Shown here one piece after another: positions 12,901 through 22,708 of a stretch of 64,000 bases of DNA (the stretch's first letter is position 1; every line of letters begins with the position of its first letter). Source of the stretch: Gavia stellata (lineage: Eukaryota > Chordata > Aves > Gaviiformes > Gaviidae); the NCBI RefSeq assembly GCF_030936135.1, contig NC_082597.1:41273095-41337094 (forward strand), given 5' to 3'. Both the position numbers and the translations under genes were made by a program. The notes under the pieces are model-generated. The model was not told the DNA's origin. It did not search any database and saw nothing but the letters and a program-made list of their open reading frames with translations.

Positions 12901-15900
12901 GCTAGAGAGGTCCCATTCCACCTTGTGTGGATAAGTTGAGACACATTGTGTGATTGCAGTTACTTGCAATGCTATATGCAACACATTTTTACAGAAATAT
13001 GAATGCAGGTTAATCTGCTCTGTCTGTGGGTGGGATTATTTGCAGTACATTTTAGCAGTGTCTCTCAAACTCAGCCCAGATAGACAGCATACTGAGACAC
13101 TACTTAGATGTCCAAAAATTTAGAGCAGCTCAGTCCCTCCTTCACACGGGAGGGACAGACAATATTACCTGGTAATTCCAGCCAGCTCTTAATCTTTTCT
13201 TTGGACAGTAAGCTGCTCCATTCTCTAGATGGGGCAGGAAGACTGGGTAGAAAAAGAAGAATCCCAAAAGAAAAATTCTGTAATAGAATTACACAGCTAG
13301 CTCATACTTACTTCCAGTGTTATGCGAGTATATCTCACATTGTATAAAACCAGGATAACCTAGTGATAAATTACTTTACATACATAGAATCATAGAATGG
13401 TTTGGGTTGGAAGGGACCTTAAAGATCATTTAGTTCCAACCCCCTACTATGGGCAGGGACACCTTCCACTAGACCACGTTGCTCAAAGCCCTGTCCAACA
13501 CTTCCAGGGTTGGGGCGTCCACAGCTTCTCTGGGCCACCTGTTCCAGTGCCTCACCACCCTCATGCTGAAGAATTTCTTCCTAATATCTAATCTAAATCT
13601 ACCCTTTTTCAGCTTAAAGCCATTACCCCATGTCCTATCACTATGTGCCCTTGTAAAAAGTCCCTCTCCAGCTTTCTTGTAAGCCCCCTTCAGGTACTGG
13701 AAGGCTGCTATAAGGTCTCCCCAGAGCCTTCTCTTATATGCTAGTATTTGTTACAAATATTCATGGCTGCTGAGGTAGCACTAGAGCAAATAAGTCCTTA
13801 CTTGCATAGCTTTTTCAGAAAGAAATAGGAGGAAAAGAGTTATTGCACTTAAGTGGTATATTTTTATATTCTTAATTTAAATGCTGTTTTTCTTTCATCC
13901 TTTTCCAAGCACTTTGTGATGCTGCTGTTACACATTTACATACATAAGCTTAAGTGTATACTCTGCTCCAGACTTTGAAAGGTGTATCAAAAATGGTAGC
14001 AAAAAGTATGGAATTTTTTGCATCTGGTATATTAGCAGCTGGTGAAAACTGCTACTTTTCCTCAGAGAGGAGAGAATGTTTGTAAACATCCTTGTTAGTA
14101 TTTTTGGGTTTTTTCCATTCTTGAAGCCAGATCCAGCTTCCACTGAAGTTACAGCTTGAAGCAAATACTTCTTAAAGTAGATATTCCAGTAGTATTTCAT
14201 TAAATTGTAGATATGAAAGTTAAATATTTTGTTAATGTCTATAAAAAGGTAACTGTTACACAGATCTATATTTTGGTTTGATTTTCCCCCCATATCCTGC
14301 ATTGTCATGTTTCCCTCATCTATGTTCTGGTTTAGATTTAACACCAAGAGGCAGCCTATTGTCTGATGCTTCGTTAGTTATTGTTGTAGATGATTCATGG
14401 CATGCATACCATGAGAATTTCAGTTTACTGGAAATGTGTAGGCAGTAGCTTGCTCTTTTTATGTGCAAACTTGATGTTGAATCAAATCCATGTACAGCTG
14501 TCAATACTTCCTTCTTATGAAGTAAGAGTAAAGAAAACCAACAACAGTGTGTAGAAAGACTCTATTTGGTAGACTATAGGCATTTTCATATGATTGTTAT
14601 TGTTTATCAGCCTGTTTACGTTCCAGCCCTTTTCCTGGAGTGAGAGAGCGCTTTAACAGAATATTGGTTACCTGAAAAAGATAAGAAATTTATTTCTGGA
14701 CTGAGTGAATTGATTCTTAATTGAAAAGATGAATTGTACTTTATCTTGGGTGAACTTGGTTTGGATAGCTTTCAGATTTATGCAGTTCTGTTTACAGGCT
14801 ATAGGTACTAGTGATAAAAGTTCAAGTATAAGTAAGCTCTTGTTGAGCTTTAAGGCTGTGTCCTGTCAATAATTAAGGAAGAAAATTTTTACTAGTGGCC
14901 AAAAGAAAAATTTCAAATAATTGTACAAATACATAGTTGCCTTCAAAAATAGCTTATTGTTAGTGAAGTCACTCGGCTTGAGGGCTTACTTACTTTCCAA
15001 GAACTGCTTTTCTTTTCAGAGGAAAAGCATAAGCATTTCAAAAGTGGTTTTCATATTTTAACAGGTCATGTGGACAGAATTGCCTTGCCAGAATTTTCAT
15101 CTTCTGCTTTGTTGTGCTATCTTGGAATCGGAAAAACAGCAAATAATGGACAAACACTATGGCTTTAACGAAATATTAAAGGTACTGAATTCTTATGCAT
15201 TATTTAAATATTAATTAACTTTTTGGAGTTAATGCAATATGTTCGTATTTAATGTTGGGGGGAGGAAGAGGTGTGTACTATCTTCTGAAGGGTTAAATGT
15301 GAACTGAATGTTTATCCTCCATGCTTTCAAAAGGATTTATGCGATGTCTGTGTTTAGTGATTAGACCATTAACAGATGCACAATGGTTCTCGCCCTTAGA
15401 CTACTGCTTAGTATGTTTAATCTTAATTTTGCTTTTTATTCTATAATCTTATTTGTTATCGCTTTGAAAGTGTGAGCTGGGGGCTACCTAGGAGGGCTAG
15501 ATAGTTTGTCACATTTAGAAGTACCATGGATTCCTCTTGCAGATCTTGGATACTGGTGAAAGCCAGCTGTTATGTACTACGTCTTTCAGTATCCATTGTC
15601 AAAGCAAATAGAGTATGTTTAGCATTTCATAGCTTAAGGGGCAAGCTTATAAGGTGATACTTATTAGCAGTGCAGTACACTAATAGTGTATTTTACAATA
15701 AAGCATATCTACAATTTATCACACTATTCTTTGTGAATATATTTTTAGCATATCAATGAACTGTCTATGAAAATTGACGTGGAATATATACTCTGCAAAG
15801 CAGAAGCAATTTCTATGCAGATGATGAATTGCAAGGTAAAGATATTTTGAATATATATCTACTGTGAGCATTTATAGACAGTAAAAGTATGTAGTTGGCT

Positions 15901-16687
15901 ATGTATGACTTGTGAAATAACTAAATGCCTGGGTATGATAAAGGATGTGCTGTATCTATACAGCACGTCTGTAAGCAAGAGTGATCAATTTTATAGAGTA
16001 ATGTTGTTCACTGGGGGAAAGCTGGATTGTGCCTTTTCGTTGTGATTTCTTAACTCTTACTAGATAACTTCTGTACAAGTAATTTGATGTTCGGTGTGCT
16101 CGAGAAAAATGAGGTGAAAGGTGCATTGCACTGAAAGCATACCAGACTTACTAGGCAGAAACTGATGGTTCACTCAATAAAACTAATTTCCATAACATGA
16201 AGTGTAATTATAATAGTTGTTTAGACTTCTATCTTTGTAATGAAGATTATACTGTTAATCGGGAATTGATTCCTGAGCCTGTCCCTCTTGCTGTCTTTTC
16301 GAAAAGCAGATACAGAAAATGGTAACTGTAATAGAACTGTAACAGAGAGATGCTTTCAGTACAGCTAAATTGAGATGAATGATTACTTACTGGGGGTGGG
16401 GGACGGACCGGGGAGGACCTTGTTCACTTTTTTCATTTAATTACAGTGATATTTAATATTCTTTTCTCCCTCCTCCTTTCTAGGAATTGCCTCAAGCAGT
16501 TAGTGAGATCCTGGGGATAGAAAGCAGTTCTGTAACACCAGATTCAGATACTGGAGAGGATGAAAGTGGAGCTGTGTTGAGTTGTCCATCATTATATCAG
16601 AGTATCTCAACACCTGTAATTGCTGCCAATGGAACAAGAGACAGCAGTCAACAGATGTCTGAGGCGCAGAGCCTGACACCTGCGTAA
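740..16687 (+). CDS. TBC1D15: TBC1 domain family member 15, C-terminal 449 codons (11 exons, partial)
   Basis: Coding segments are 740-937, 2497-2625, 4475-4578, 4876-4970, 6388-6504, 9290-9390, 10111-10210, 10571-10668, 15065-15181, 15749-15835 and 16484-16687. All join in frame with GT donors and AG acceptors. The joined product closely matches vertebrate TBC1D15 as I know it. It carries both dual-finger TBC signatures: the Arg finger I-E-K-D-V-N-R (split over exons at 4967-4970 and 6388-6404) and the Gln finger Y-V-Q-G (9292-9303), so an active Rab GAP is expected. The family accelerates GTP hydrolysis by Rab7 and is recruited to mitochondria by FIS1, acting in mitochondrial morphology, mitophagy and mitochondria-lysosome contacts (established knowledge). 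The N-terminal part is missing only because the window starts inside the gene. No frameshift or stop is seen. Confidence 0.97.
938..2496 (+). other. TBC1D15: TBC1D15 intron
   Basis: AT-rich intron of 1559 bp with no exon, RNA gene or recognisable repeat. It ends in acceptor TTTCAG at 2491-2496. Confidence 0.85.
2497..2625 (+). CDS. TBC1D15: TBC1D15 exon b
   Basis: It has 43 codons, phase 0. It encodes I-D-L-G near the start, then R-R-E-P-V-S and D-S-E-G-R-I-L-N-V-D, and ends in F-K-G. The TBC domain starts near here. The donor is GTAACT at 2626. Frame continuity with the next exon decides among the run of Gs at 2623-2626. Confidence 0.96.
2626..4474 (+). other. TBC1D15: TBC1D15 intron
   Basis: Intron of 1849 bp. 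It holds a short GA-rich tract near 2850-2865 and A-rich runs near 3628-3650 and 4027-4040. I see no recognisable repeat or RNA gene. The acceptor is CCCTAG at 4469-4474. Confidence 0.8.
4475..4578 (+). CDS. TBC1D15: TBC1D15 exon c
   Basis: It is 104 nt, entering in phase 0 and leaving two bases of a Thr codon. It encodes L-R-K-E-A-W-K-F-L-L-G-Y-F-P-W, the conserved early helix of TBC domains, where the R-x-x-x-W-x-x-L-L-G pattern is diagnostic. The donor is GTAAGT at 4579. Confidence 0.97.
4876..4970 (+). CDS. TBC1D15: TBC1D15 exon d (start of Arg-finger motif)
   Basis: It is 95 nt and starts with the last base of the split Thr codon. It encodes D-E-Y-F-R-M-K-L-Q-W-K-S and R-L-R-D-Y-R-S-L-I. 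The final base begins a Glu codon completed in the next exon, so the catalytic IxxDxxR motif is split by an intron. The donor is GTAAAT at 4971; the intron before it (4579-4875) is 297 bp. Confidence 0.97.
4971..6387 (+). other. TBC1D15: TBC1D15 intron
   Basis: AT-rich intron of 1417 bp with a poly-A run near 6130. Nothing else is recognisable. The acceptor is TCTTAG at 6382-6387. Confidence 0.8.
6388..6504 (+). CDS. TBC1D15: TBC1D15 exon e (Arg finger)
   Basis: It is 117 nt. It completes E, then K-D-V-N-R-T-D-R, giving the IxxDxxR arginine-finger motif with the catalytic Arg at 6402-6404. It then encodes N-P-G-L-I-L-L-H-D-I-L-M-T-Y-C. It leaves one base of the Gly codon that precedes the Gln finger. 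The donor is GTAAGT at 6505. Confidence 0.97.
6505..9289 (+). other. TBC1D15: TBC1D15 intron
   Basis: Intron of 2785 bp. It contains chance open frames on both strands (for example 7076-7438, - strand) with no family resemblance. A T-rich polypyrimidine stretch at about 9257-9281 precedes the acceptor AG at 9288-9289. Confidence 0.8.
9290..9390 (+). CDS. TBC1D15: TBC1D15 exon f (Gln finger)
   Basis: It is 101 nt. It starts by completing Gly, then Y-V-Q-G-M-S-D-L-L, the conserved YxQG glutamine-finger motif with catalytic Gln at 9298-9300. It continues with V-M-E-N-E-V-D-A-F-W-C-F. It ends on a Met codon in phase 0, with donor GTAAAA at 9391. Confidence 0.97.
9391..10110 (+). other. TBC1D15: TBC1D15 intron
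   Basis: AT-rich intron of 720 bp. The acceptor CATCCAG ends at 10110. No other feature is seen. Confidence 0.8.
10111..10210 (+). CDS. TBC1D15: TBC1D15 exon g
   Basis: It is 100 nt and encodes H-Q-N-F-E-E-Q-M-Q-G-M-K-T-Q-L and L-L-R-L-L-D-S-G-F-C-S-Y-L in the TBC domain. It leaves one base of a Glu codon. The donor is GTAGGT at 10211. The following intron (10211-10570, 360 bp) holds nothing recognisable. Confidence 0.97.
10571..10668 (+). CDS. TBC1D15: TBC1D15 exon h
   Basis: It is 98 nt and encodes S-Q-D-S-G-Y-L-Y-F-C-F-R-W-L-L and R-E-F-S-F-Q-D-I-L-R-L-W-E. The F-R-W-L and RLWE signatures are typical of the distal TBC domain. It ends in phase 0 with donor GTAAGA at 10669. Confidence 0.97.
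10669..15064 (+). other. TBC1D15: Large TBC1D15 intron with a CR1 fragment
   Basis: At 4396 bp this is the longest TBC1D15 intron in the window. It contains an inverted CR1 LINE fragment at 13383-13736 (listed separately). The rest is AT-rich with no recognisable RNA gene or exon. Open frames at 13928-14347 (- strand) and inside the CR1 look incidental. Confidence 0.85.
13383..13736 (-). mobile_element. CR1 LINE 3' fragment, inverted
   Basis: Read on the - strand this is the 3' end of a CR1 non-LTR retrotransposon. The + strand begins with the complement of the CR1 tail octamer (CATAGAAT twice), then GGTTTGGGTTGGAAGGGACC, which is the standard complement of the CR1 3' UTR. It continues through the segment complementary to the last part of the ORF2 reading frame and 3' UTR. 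It is about 354 bp, 5'-truncated as most CR1 copies are, and moderately diverged. It lies in the intron of TBC1D15, antisense to it. Identification rests on recalled family features, not a database search. Confidence 0.9.
15065..15181 (+). CDS. TBC1D15: TBC1D15 exon i
   Basis: It has 39 codons, phase 0 at both ends. It encodes V-M-W-T-E-L-P-C, then F-H-L-L-L-C-C-A-I-L-E-S-E-K-Q-Q, the last helices of the TBC domain, and ends N-E-I-L-K. The donor is GTACTG at 15182, a weaker match than the other donors. Confidence 0.97.
15182..15748 (+). other. TBC1D15: TBC1D15 intron
   Basis: Intron of 567 bp ending in acceptor TTTTAG at 15743-15748. Nothing else is recognisable. Confidence 0.8.
15749..15835 (+). 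CDS. TBC1D15: TBC1D15 exon j
   Basis: It has 29 codons, phase 0. It encodes H-I-N-E-L-S-M-K-I-D-V-E and I-L-C-K-A-E-A-I, and ends in C-K. This is the end of the GAP domain. The donor is GTAAAG at 15836. Confidence 0.96.
15836..16483 (+). other. TBC1D15: TBC1D15 last intron
   Basis: Intron of 648 bp. It carries a perfect 9-bp inverted repeat at 15947-15966 (see findings). A C/T-rich tract at about 16461-16480 precedes the acceptor AG at 16482-16483. Confidence 0.85.
16484..16687 (+). CDS. TBC1D15: TBC1D15 last coding exon
   Basis: It has 67 codons plus TAA at 16685-16687. It begins E-L-P-Q-A-V-S-E-I-L-G, continues with an acidic, Ser/Thr-rich disordered tail (T-P-D-S-D-T-G-E-D-E), and ends L-T-P-A like other vertebrate TBC1D15 proteins. 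The tail is the most diverged part of the protein, as expected for an unstructured C terminus. Confidence 0.97.
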   Translation, partial: ELPQAVSEILGIESSSVTPDSDTGEDESGAVLSCPSLYQSISTPVIAANGTRDSSQQMSEAQSLTPA

Positions 16688-17402
16688 TTACAGTTGGTTA
16701 AATTGAAGAAAGACTTTTACCGAGCACATTTTTTTTTTCAAGCACTTGAGAGATGGATATTTAAATTTGGTGTTGATTAAGCTTTAAGGTTGGAAAGAAA
16801 ATCTGTACTGTAATGCTCTTGCATTAAAGCTTTACAACATGACTCAACTTAACTATTTTTGTAGTTTCTTCTACCAAAATAGCCTTTTGTTTTCAATAAC
16901 ATTCCTTAATATTTTTTGTAGCCAAGTGCATTTTCTTTTTGCTGGTGAACTGGAAATGGATGGTGATTAAGAATGAATTTGAAAATTCTGCATTTGCTGA
17001 GCTTTCACACATATTGATCTAAGACAGTGTGAGCTCCTTGATTTGAGCAGATTCACAATAGGCCAGCTGAAGCTGCTGTACAAAATTTTCAAGCTGAAGA
17101 GATGCTGATGTGTTAAAGAAGGATCGTTTCGTACACGAATGGGTTTTCCCTGTCTCAAATGTTTACAAAAATACTTCTAAGTATTTGTTGCTGGTTGAAT
17201 GTAGATTTGAAATGGACATTTATACTTACACAGTTTAATGTCCAAATACTGAATTTTGTGTAACTGGGAGTGGATGAACAGTATATTTTTACATTAACAT
17301 ATCTTCACTTTATATATGCATATATATATTTACACACATGCACACGCTATATATACAAATGTTTGTGAATACTAAAAAGGATAGTCATATTTTCAATATC
17401 TG

Positions 17403-17408
17403 AATAAA
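17403..17408 (+). terminator. TBC1D15: Candidate poly(A) signal AATAAA
   Basis: Canonical hexamer 716 nt after the TBC1D15 stop codon. It is one of several in this 3' UTR; which ones are used cannot be told from sequence. Confidence 0.5.
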
Positions 17409-17833
17409 CTTGACTGTTCATTCATATGAATCAGTTTGACTAAATTAATGCACAGCTCCAACTTGGGCTCTTTTTCAAAACTTTTCTAACTGAAGGTAAC
17501 TTTCATGTGAATACATTCAGTCCTACACTTGAGGTAATTTTGCAATTGATTTCTTGCAAACTTTACTAATGTTTATCTTTGCTAATATATTAACTGATCA
17601 ATTAACTACTTACACGTTTTTATGGCAAGACTATTTGGAGAATTAATAAACAGGTTATTAAAAACAAACCACAAACCAAAATAGTAATCACAATTAACAT
17701 TAATGCATTTTTTGTATATGCAAAAGGCAGTGTGAGTTTATTCCATGCCATGCTGATGTCCTTTGACGTTATGTGAAATTTAACATAACTGATTCAGTGT
17801 ATTCATTATTTGGTAACTATTGTACATATATAA

Positions 17834-17839
17834 AATAAA
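17834..17839 (+). terminator. TBC1D15: Candidate poly(A) signal AATAAA
   Basis: Canonical hexamer 1147 nt after the stop, followed about 20 nt later by a GT/T-rich stretch that could serve as the downstream element. Confidence 0.5.
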
Positions 17840-17860
17840 AATCAAAGCTGATTTAGTGTT

Positions 17861-20800
17861 TTTAATTAAATCATATTTAGAGAAAAAATCTAGTTGTCTG
17901 GTTGTTGATACAAAAACATAGATAGAGGGGATAGCTAACGGTTAGTCCATCGATACTATGTATTTTGTGAGTAATGAAGAGCAGTGGGAATATCTGTTTA
18001 TTACAGAGTGCAACATGCCTTTCATCTCTAGGTGGTTGATGTGTGGGATATGGCGGAGCTTTCTTTTCTTCTGGAGCAGTTTACTTTTACAAATGTTATT
18101 TGTGCCATCTAAAGCAAATACAAGTAATACAAAAAGGCTTTAATAGATAAATCGAATTGTTACAATAATTTGAGACCCGATTAACTTCTCTCACCAGTTG
18201 TGAACAAACACTGGAGAGCTGAATCAGTATAGATTTTGTTTTTAATATTGTCAATGTGCTATCTCTCATCAGTTAATAAGAAGAGTCTTGCGCAGTGAAA
18301 GTCAAGGATTCACAGCTCAACGTATCTATAGCCTTTCATTTCCTGTCCAGGAAATTACTGTGAAGCATCATGTCTTTGTTCCCTGTTGAGCATTGTGCTT
18401 CTTGGCAGTTCATTTAACATGGCATAGAATGCATAAAGGCATTAAAACTTATATAATCAACACTTTGGTTCAAATACACTAAGCAAGTTAGTTTCAGTAT
18501 TTTTGGAGCACCTAGTTCACTTTGAAGTGTACTTGCAAACTGGTTTTGTTAAAAATTATGTTAAAATGAAACTATGGAAGGGGGAGGGAAACGTCTAAAT
18601 CGGAGAAATGCAATGGGCAAGTCTGTCAACTATGCATGGTTCTTGGACGTTCAGGATATGCAGCCACAGAAAATGATATGCAGTGTATTAAGATCTTGAA
18701 GAAAATAATAATTGACTGAACATGAATATTCAAATGTTTATGAAAAGCATATTTAAGTGGAATTATGTCATTTCTTAGAATTACAGCTATGGCTGCTAAG
18801 AAATACTACCAGCCCTTAAAGGAAAGTTTGCCTTTCCTTTTTGGGTATAATTGTTGATCTTTTCTCTTTGTATTAAGCTCTTATATGTCAAGGATGAGAA
18901 GATGGCTCCTGAATTAACCAGTGAGCAGCTGCTGTGGAAGGCTTGGAGTAGGTAGGCTTGCTCTGCTTCCCGACAGTAAGATCAAATGCCCCTTGCAGTG
19001 TTCATTATCTGTAGTTTCCTTCCTGCTGACAGGCAGCTTTGCAAAGAGTTGCAATCAAGAGGAACCTCATCCTCCACCAAACTATTCCTGGTTGTTAGGG
19101 ATGGATTTAGTCTAAGCTGAGACTACACACACTGTGAGAGACCTTAATCAGGATCATGATGGCTGAAAAAATGCCATGGGTTGGAGGTTCTGGATGTGTA
19201 AATTTCTTCTAGATGTGAATGATTTAGATTGCTTAGAATTAACAAGTATGAACTAACTCTGAATACTTTTTTTGGTTACAGTTGTCAGGCTATAAAAGAG
19301 GCAACTTGTTTAGTTCCTCCAAACCTGTTTTGTTTTTTTAATGCTTGACTTGAAGATAGTTACCTTTTGGGGGTGAGTATTTAAAATGTCATACTTTTCA
19401 ATTGTAGCACTATTCCAGTGTTATCTGTTCCAAGGTAAAAATTACATTTCTCTTTAAGAGAGATTTTTTTGTATTTTGCCTGGTCGGGCAATTTTATTTG
19501 TTTTGAAAGTATGTTCTTGAGGTCTTTTTCTTCTGTTTGAGGGCCAGAGGATAGCTTCAAAAAAAGAGAAATTAGCTGAAGCTTCTTGGAAGTTTGGACC
19601 AATGTGAATGTTTATAGAATGGTTTCAATACTGGGAGGCTAAAAAACGATAAAAGGATGATTCTAAGTTGCCCATAATAATCACTTAACACCTCAGTTAT
19701 ATTGAATACATTTAGCAAATGTGTGCCTGTCCTGTTCATCTATAACGCCTGCGTTTGCACCCGGTGAATGTTGTAGCCAGTGGCCTTCAAACCCATGTGA
19801 GGTGTGGAGGTTTTGTATTCATTGTTGTGGGTAATCTTCCTAAAGAATATAAAGGCCACATGTATGTTATAACAGGTCCTGATTGCTTTAAGAACCAGAT
19901 GTGGAAATACTGTGATGTTGGTTGTATTAGCAGTGTTTTTGTTTGGATCTGTCATTTAATTAAAATTAAGGTGTTGATGTTCCAACAAGCCCAGTTTTGT
20001 TGCTAACAAGTTTTTTCTTAAAACCTTTGCATTTTTCTAGTGGACAAACTTAAGATGCTGATGGTGCTTCTTCAATTATTCTCTAGTTTTTCCTCACATA
20101 GTACTCTACAAAATTCTTTGGCCCCAGTCAGCCAAAGCAGTGAGGAATCAGATTCCTCACTACTTTCAGATATATTCTTGAGCACCGAATCAAAGCTCCA
20201 TTGCTGATACTTTTCAGAAAGCTGTAAAAAGTATTCTTCTAGCTTCCACTTTTTGAGATAATGTTTTATTTCAAAATAAGTGAGGCACTTTTTCCTCACT
20301 TTTCTAAATAATTTTCTGCTACAAGACCCTTGTCTAACTTGAAAGAATATTTTATTGTGAATGATTTGGCATTCAGAATTTGGACCATGGACAAGTTTTG
20401 GTAGCACAATTCATGCATCCTAGTGTGATGCAAATGAAGCCTTACCAAGTTTGGGATTGAATTTCTGTAGGTAAAGCCTATGTTCTCCTCAAACTGTTCC
20501 TTGTTAGATAACAGAAATGACAATGCTGAAGAGGTTAGTGAAATTTTAAAACTGCATCTGAGAATTGATTCATGTTACAAATGTGATTGGAAAAAGGTAG
20601 TTAAGTGGGTTGTGTTCAGGACTAATCATTTGTTTAGGAAATGCGTTAACTGTTCCTCAGCCTTGTTTAGGAAATGTGTTAAGTACTCCTCAGGCTCAGT
20701 TTTAGTCCATGTTCTTGTATAGATGCAACTTCAGTCTTAAGTTTGGTCCGTGGCCTGTAGAAAAGCGGCTGGTAACACGATTCTGTCTGTGGCTGGCTAA

Positions 20801-21699
20801 ATATATTAATATATATTTTTCAAATGTGTTGACTGTTTTCTGAACAATTCTAGCCAGTGGCTGGTGCTGTCTCTGTGTGAAAGGATCATGGCAGAGAGGT
20901 CAGTGCTTGTTCTTATGGGAGAAATTCCATGAGCTGCTCTACAGTGGCTGGGATTAAAGCAGGAAATCCTAACCCTTGGTTTTCAACGTTCATTTATGTA
21001 CCTATGTCTAGCTCAATAGTTGACGTGACTGTGTATGAGCATTGATAAGGTGATAAGACACACAGATACATAATTGAGCACTTACCAGACAGATTTCATA
21101 TGTGTGCTATTATATTTGATTTGAAGATGCTTTCAAATGCTTTTTTTTATGGTGTGAAAAGACAAATTGTTCTTCATGTTTAATGGGACTTGATAATGTC
21201 TCCTATTCAGTTAAGTGATGTTATTGCAGTGCAGGCCTCATATAAATTAAGGTTGAATTTAATTTTTCATTTAAGTGGGGATTTTGATGTTAAACATTTT
21301 TTAAAGAATGTGTGCTATTTTTTCGTGTTGAATCACTCCTCTATCTTTGGCACAAATTGAATTTTCTGATGAATTGCAAACAAAAAATATGTTGTAGGAT
21401 GTCACTTTTTGCTTCATCCAAAATGGGTTTCATAATTGAATCAAATATATATTTCAAACTGTCCATGTAATTCAAATAAATGAAGTTGTCTAGATGGGTT
21501 ATGTTTTGAAGGAATTTGATTTTAGTATGTATTTTGATTATACAGGCTACGTGTACCCTCCCTGAATACTAGTTCTTAGACTGCTTCTACATATGTATTT
21601 TGTTATTAACCAACTAACAGCAGAGCCCCATTTTGTAGAGATTAATTTTTTGCCCAGGCTAGCAGTTCAGCAAATGGTGGTCACTTGTTTCCTCTCTGT
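17861..21699. other. Spacer or distal 3' UTR, AT-rich
   Basis: I find no gene I can support here. It contains a 33-bp tandem duplication at 20631-20696 and an unexplained 111-codon - strand frame at 20072-20407 (both in findings). It could include distal TBC1D15 3' UTR. Confidence 0.6.
20631..20696. repeat. 33-bp tandem duplication
   Basis: Two adjacent copies (20631-20663 and 20664-20696) both begin TGTTTAGGAAATG and end in CTCAGSCT, with a few substitutions between them. This is a local duplication in non-coding DNA. Confidence 0.85.
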
Positions 21700-22265
21700 G
21701 TGTGGTGTGGTTGACGCTGGCCAGCAGCCAAGTACCCACCCAGCCTCTGGCCTACTCCCCTCTCCCATGCGATAGGGAGAAAATAGAAGGAAAGCAAGAA
21801 GGCTTATGGGTTGAGACAATGGCAATTTAACAGGCAAAGCAAATGCTGCTCCCGCAAGCAAAGCACAAAGAGGATTTCATTCACTAATGCCCACTGGCAG
21901 GCAGATGTCCAGGCACTTCCTGGAGAGCAAGGACTCCACCCAGGTTCCTTGGAAGGATAAACGCCATGACCACGAATGCGCCTGCTTCCTCCTCCTTTCC
22001 CTGAGCTTTTATTGCTGAGCACAATGGCATGTGGTATGGAATATCCCTCTGGTCAGTTTGGGTCCGCTGTCCTGGCTGTGTCTGCTCTCAACCTCTTGCC
22101 CACCACCAGGGGAAGAAATGAGGCGGCTTCAGTGCTGTGCAGGCAGGGTTCAGCAACAGCCGAAACCCAGGTGTGTTACCAACACTGTTCTAGGCACAAA
22201 CCCAAAGCACAGCACCATACGGGTTGCCATGAGGAAAGCTAACTCCATCCCAGCCTGACCCAGTT
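21700..22265 (-). mobile_element. Probable solo LTR of an old avian endogenous retrovirus (ERVL-like)
   Basis: About 565 bp, richer in G+C than its surroundings. Its + strand starts TGTGGTGTGGTTGACGCTGG and ends near the CCATCCCAGCCTGACCCAG segment. As I recall it, this is the complement of a common bird LTR type whose sense strand begins with a TGTCCTGGTTT-like end. The internal segment ATGGTATGGAATATCCCTCT (from about 22029) is characteristic of that family. A - strand AATAAA (complement at 22008-22013) would be the LTR poly(A) signal. I see no gag, pol or env next to it, so it is most likely a solo LTR. Family assignment is from memory. Confidence 0.65.
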
Positions 22266-22344
22266 TGGTGTGGTGACAGCCATTCTTGATGGTGTCTGAG
22301 ATCATGCTAGAAATAAATTAATCCTTCATATTGAAGATGACACT

Positions 22345-22390
22345 TTTTAAGTCCATTTAAGCCCATTTTAAGTCCATTTTAAGCCCATTT
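22345..22390. repeat. Short imperfect tandem repeat, unit about 11 bp
   Basis: Four consecutive units of the form TTTAAG(T/C)CCAT, alternating AAGTCCAT and AAGCCCAT. It lies between the LTR-like element and the CR1 copy. Confidence 0.85.
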
Positions 22391-22708
22391 AGACCTGACA
22401 TAAAAGATGTTTGTATTACATGTAAGCAACTTGTATTCAGCCATTCTGTTGCTTGTCATAATTCAAAGAGATACAACACCAGAAACTTTTCCAAAACCCT
22501 TCTGATGTATGAACTGGTCCAGATGTCTATTAGGTTACATGGGTGCATGCCACCTTTGGGCACTGGTCTTGGAGAGCTTCCACACACACTTCTGGTTTTA
22601 CTGTAAAGTAACTGATGCAGGAGACCAAGAAAGTCTTTACAGTACAGATATTTGGGTTCAGGGACTTAATTCCTCAAGCAACGAAACAGTACAACTACTG
22701 CTACCAGG

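Larger units (their letters stand above)
16688..17860 (+). other. TBC1D15: TBC1D15 3' UTR (minimum extent)
   Basis: AT-rich sequence directly after the stop codon with candidate AATAAA signals at 17403-17408, 17645-17650 and 17834-17839. The last is followed by a T/G-rich stretch. The true end is uncertain: other AATAAA hexamers occur farther downstream (for example 21475-21480), and mammalian TBC1D15 3' UTRs are long. An AT dinucleotide-rich tract lies at about 17312-17355. Confidence 0.7.

Noticed and set aside
13397..13682. Two + strand frames (64 and 67 codons) resembling protein
   Set aside because: They are translations of the antisense strand of the CR1 3' fragment.
13928..14347. 139-codon - strand frame in a TBC1D15 intron
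   Set aside because: AT-rich, no recognised domain, no splice or promoter context; treated as chance.
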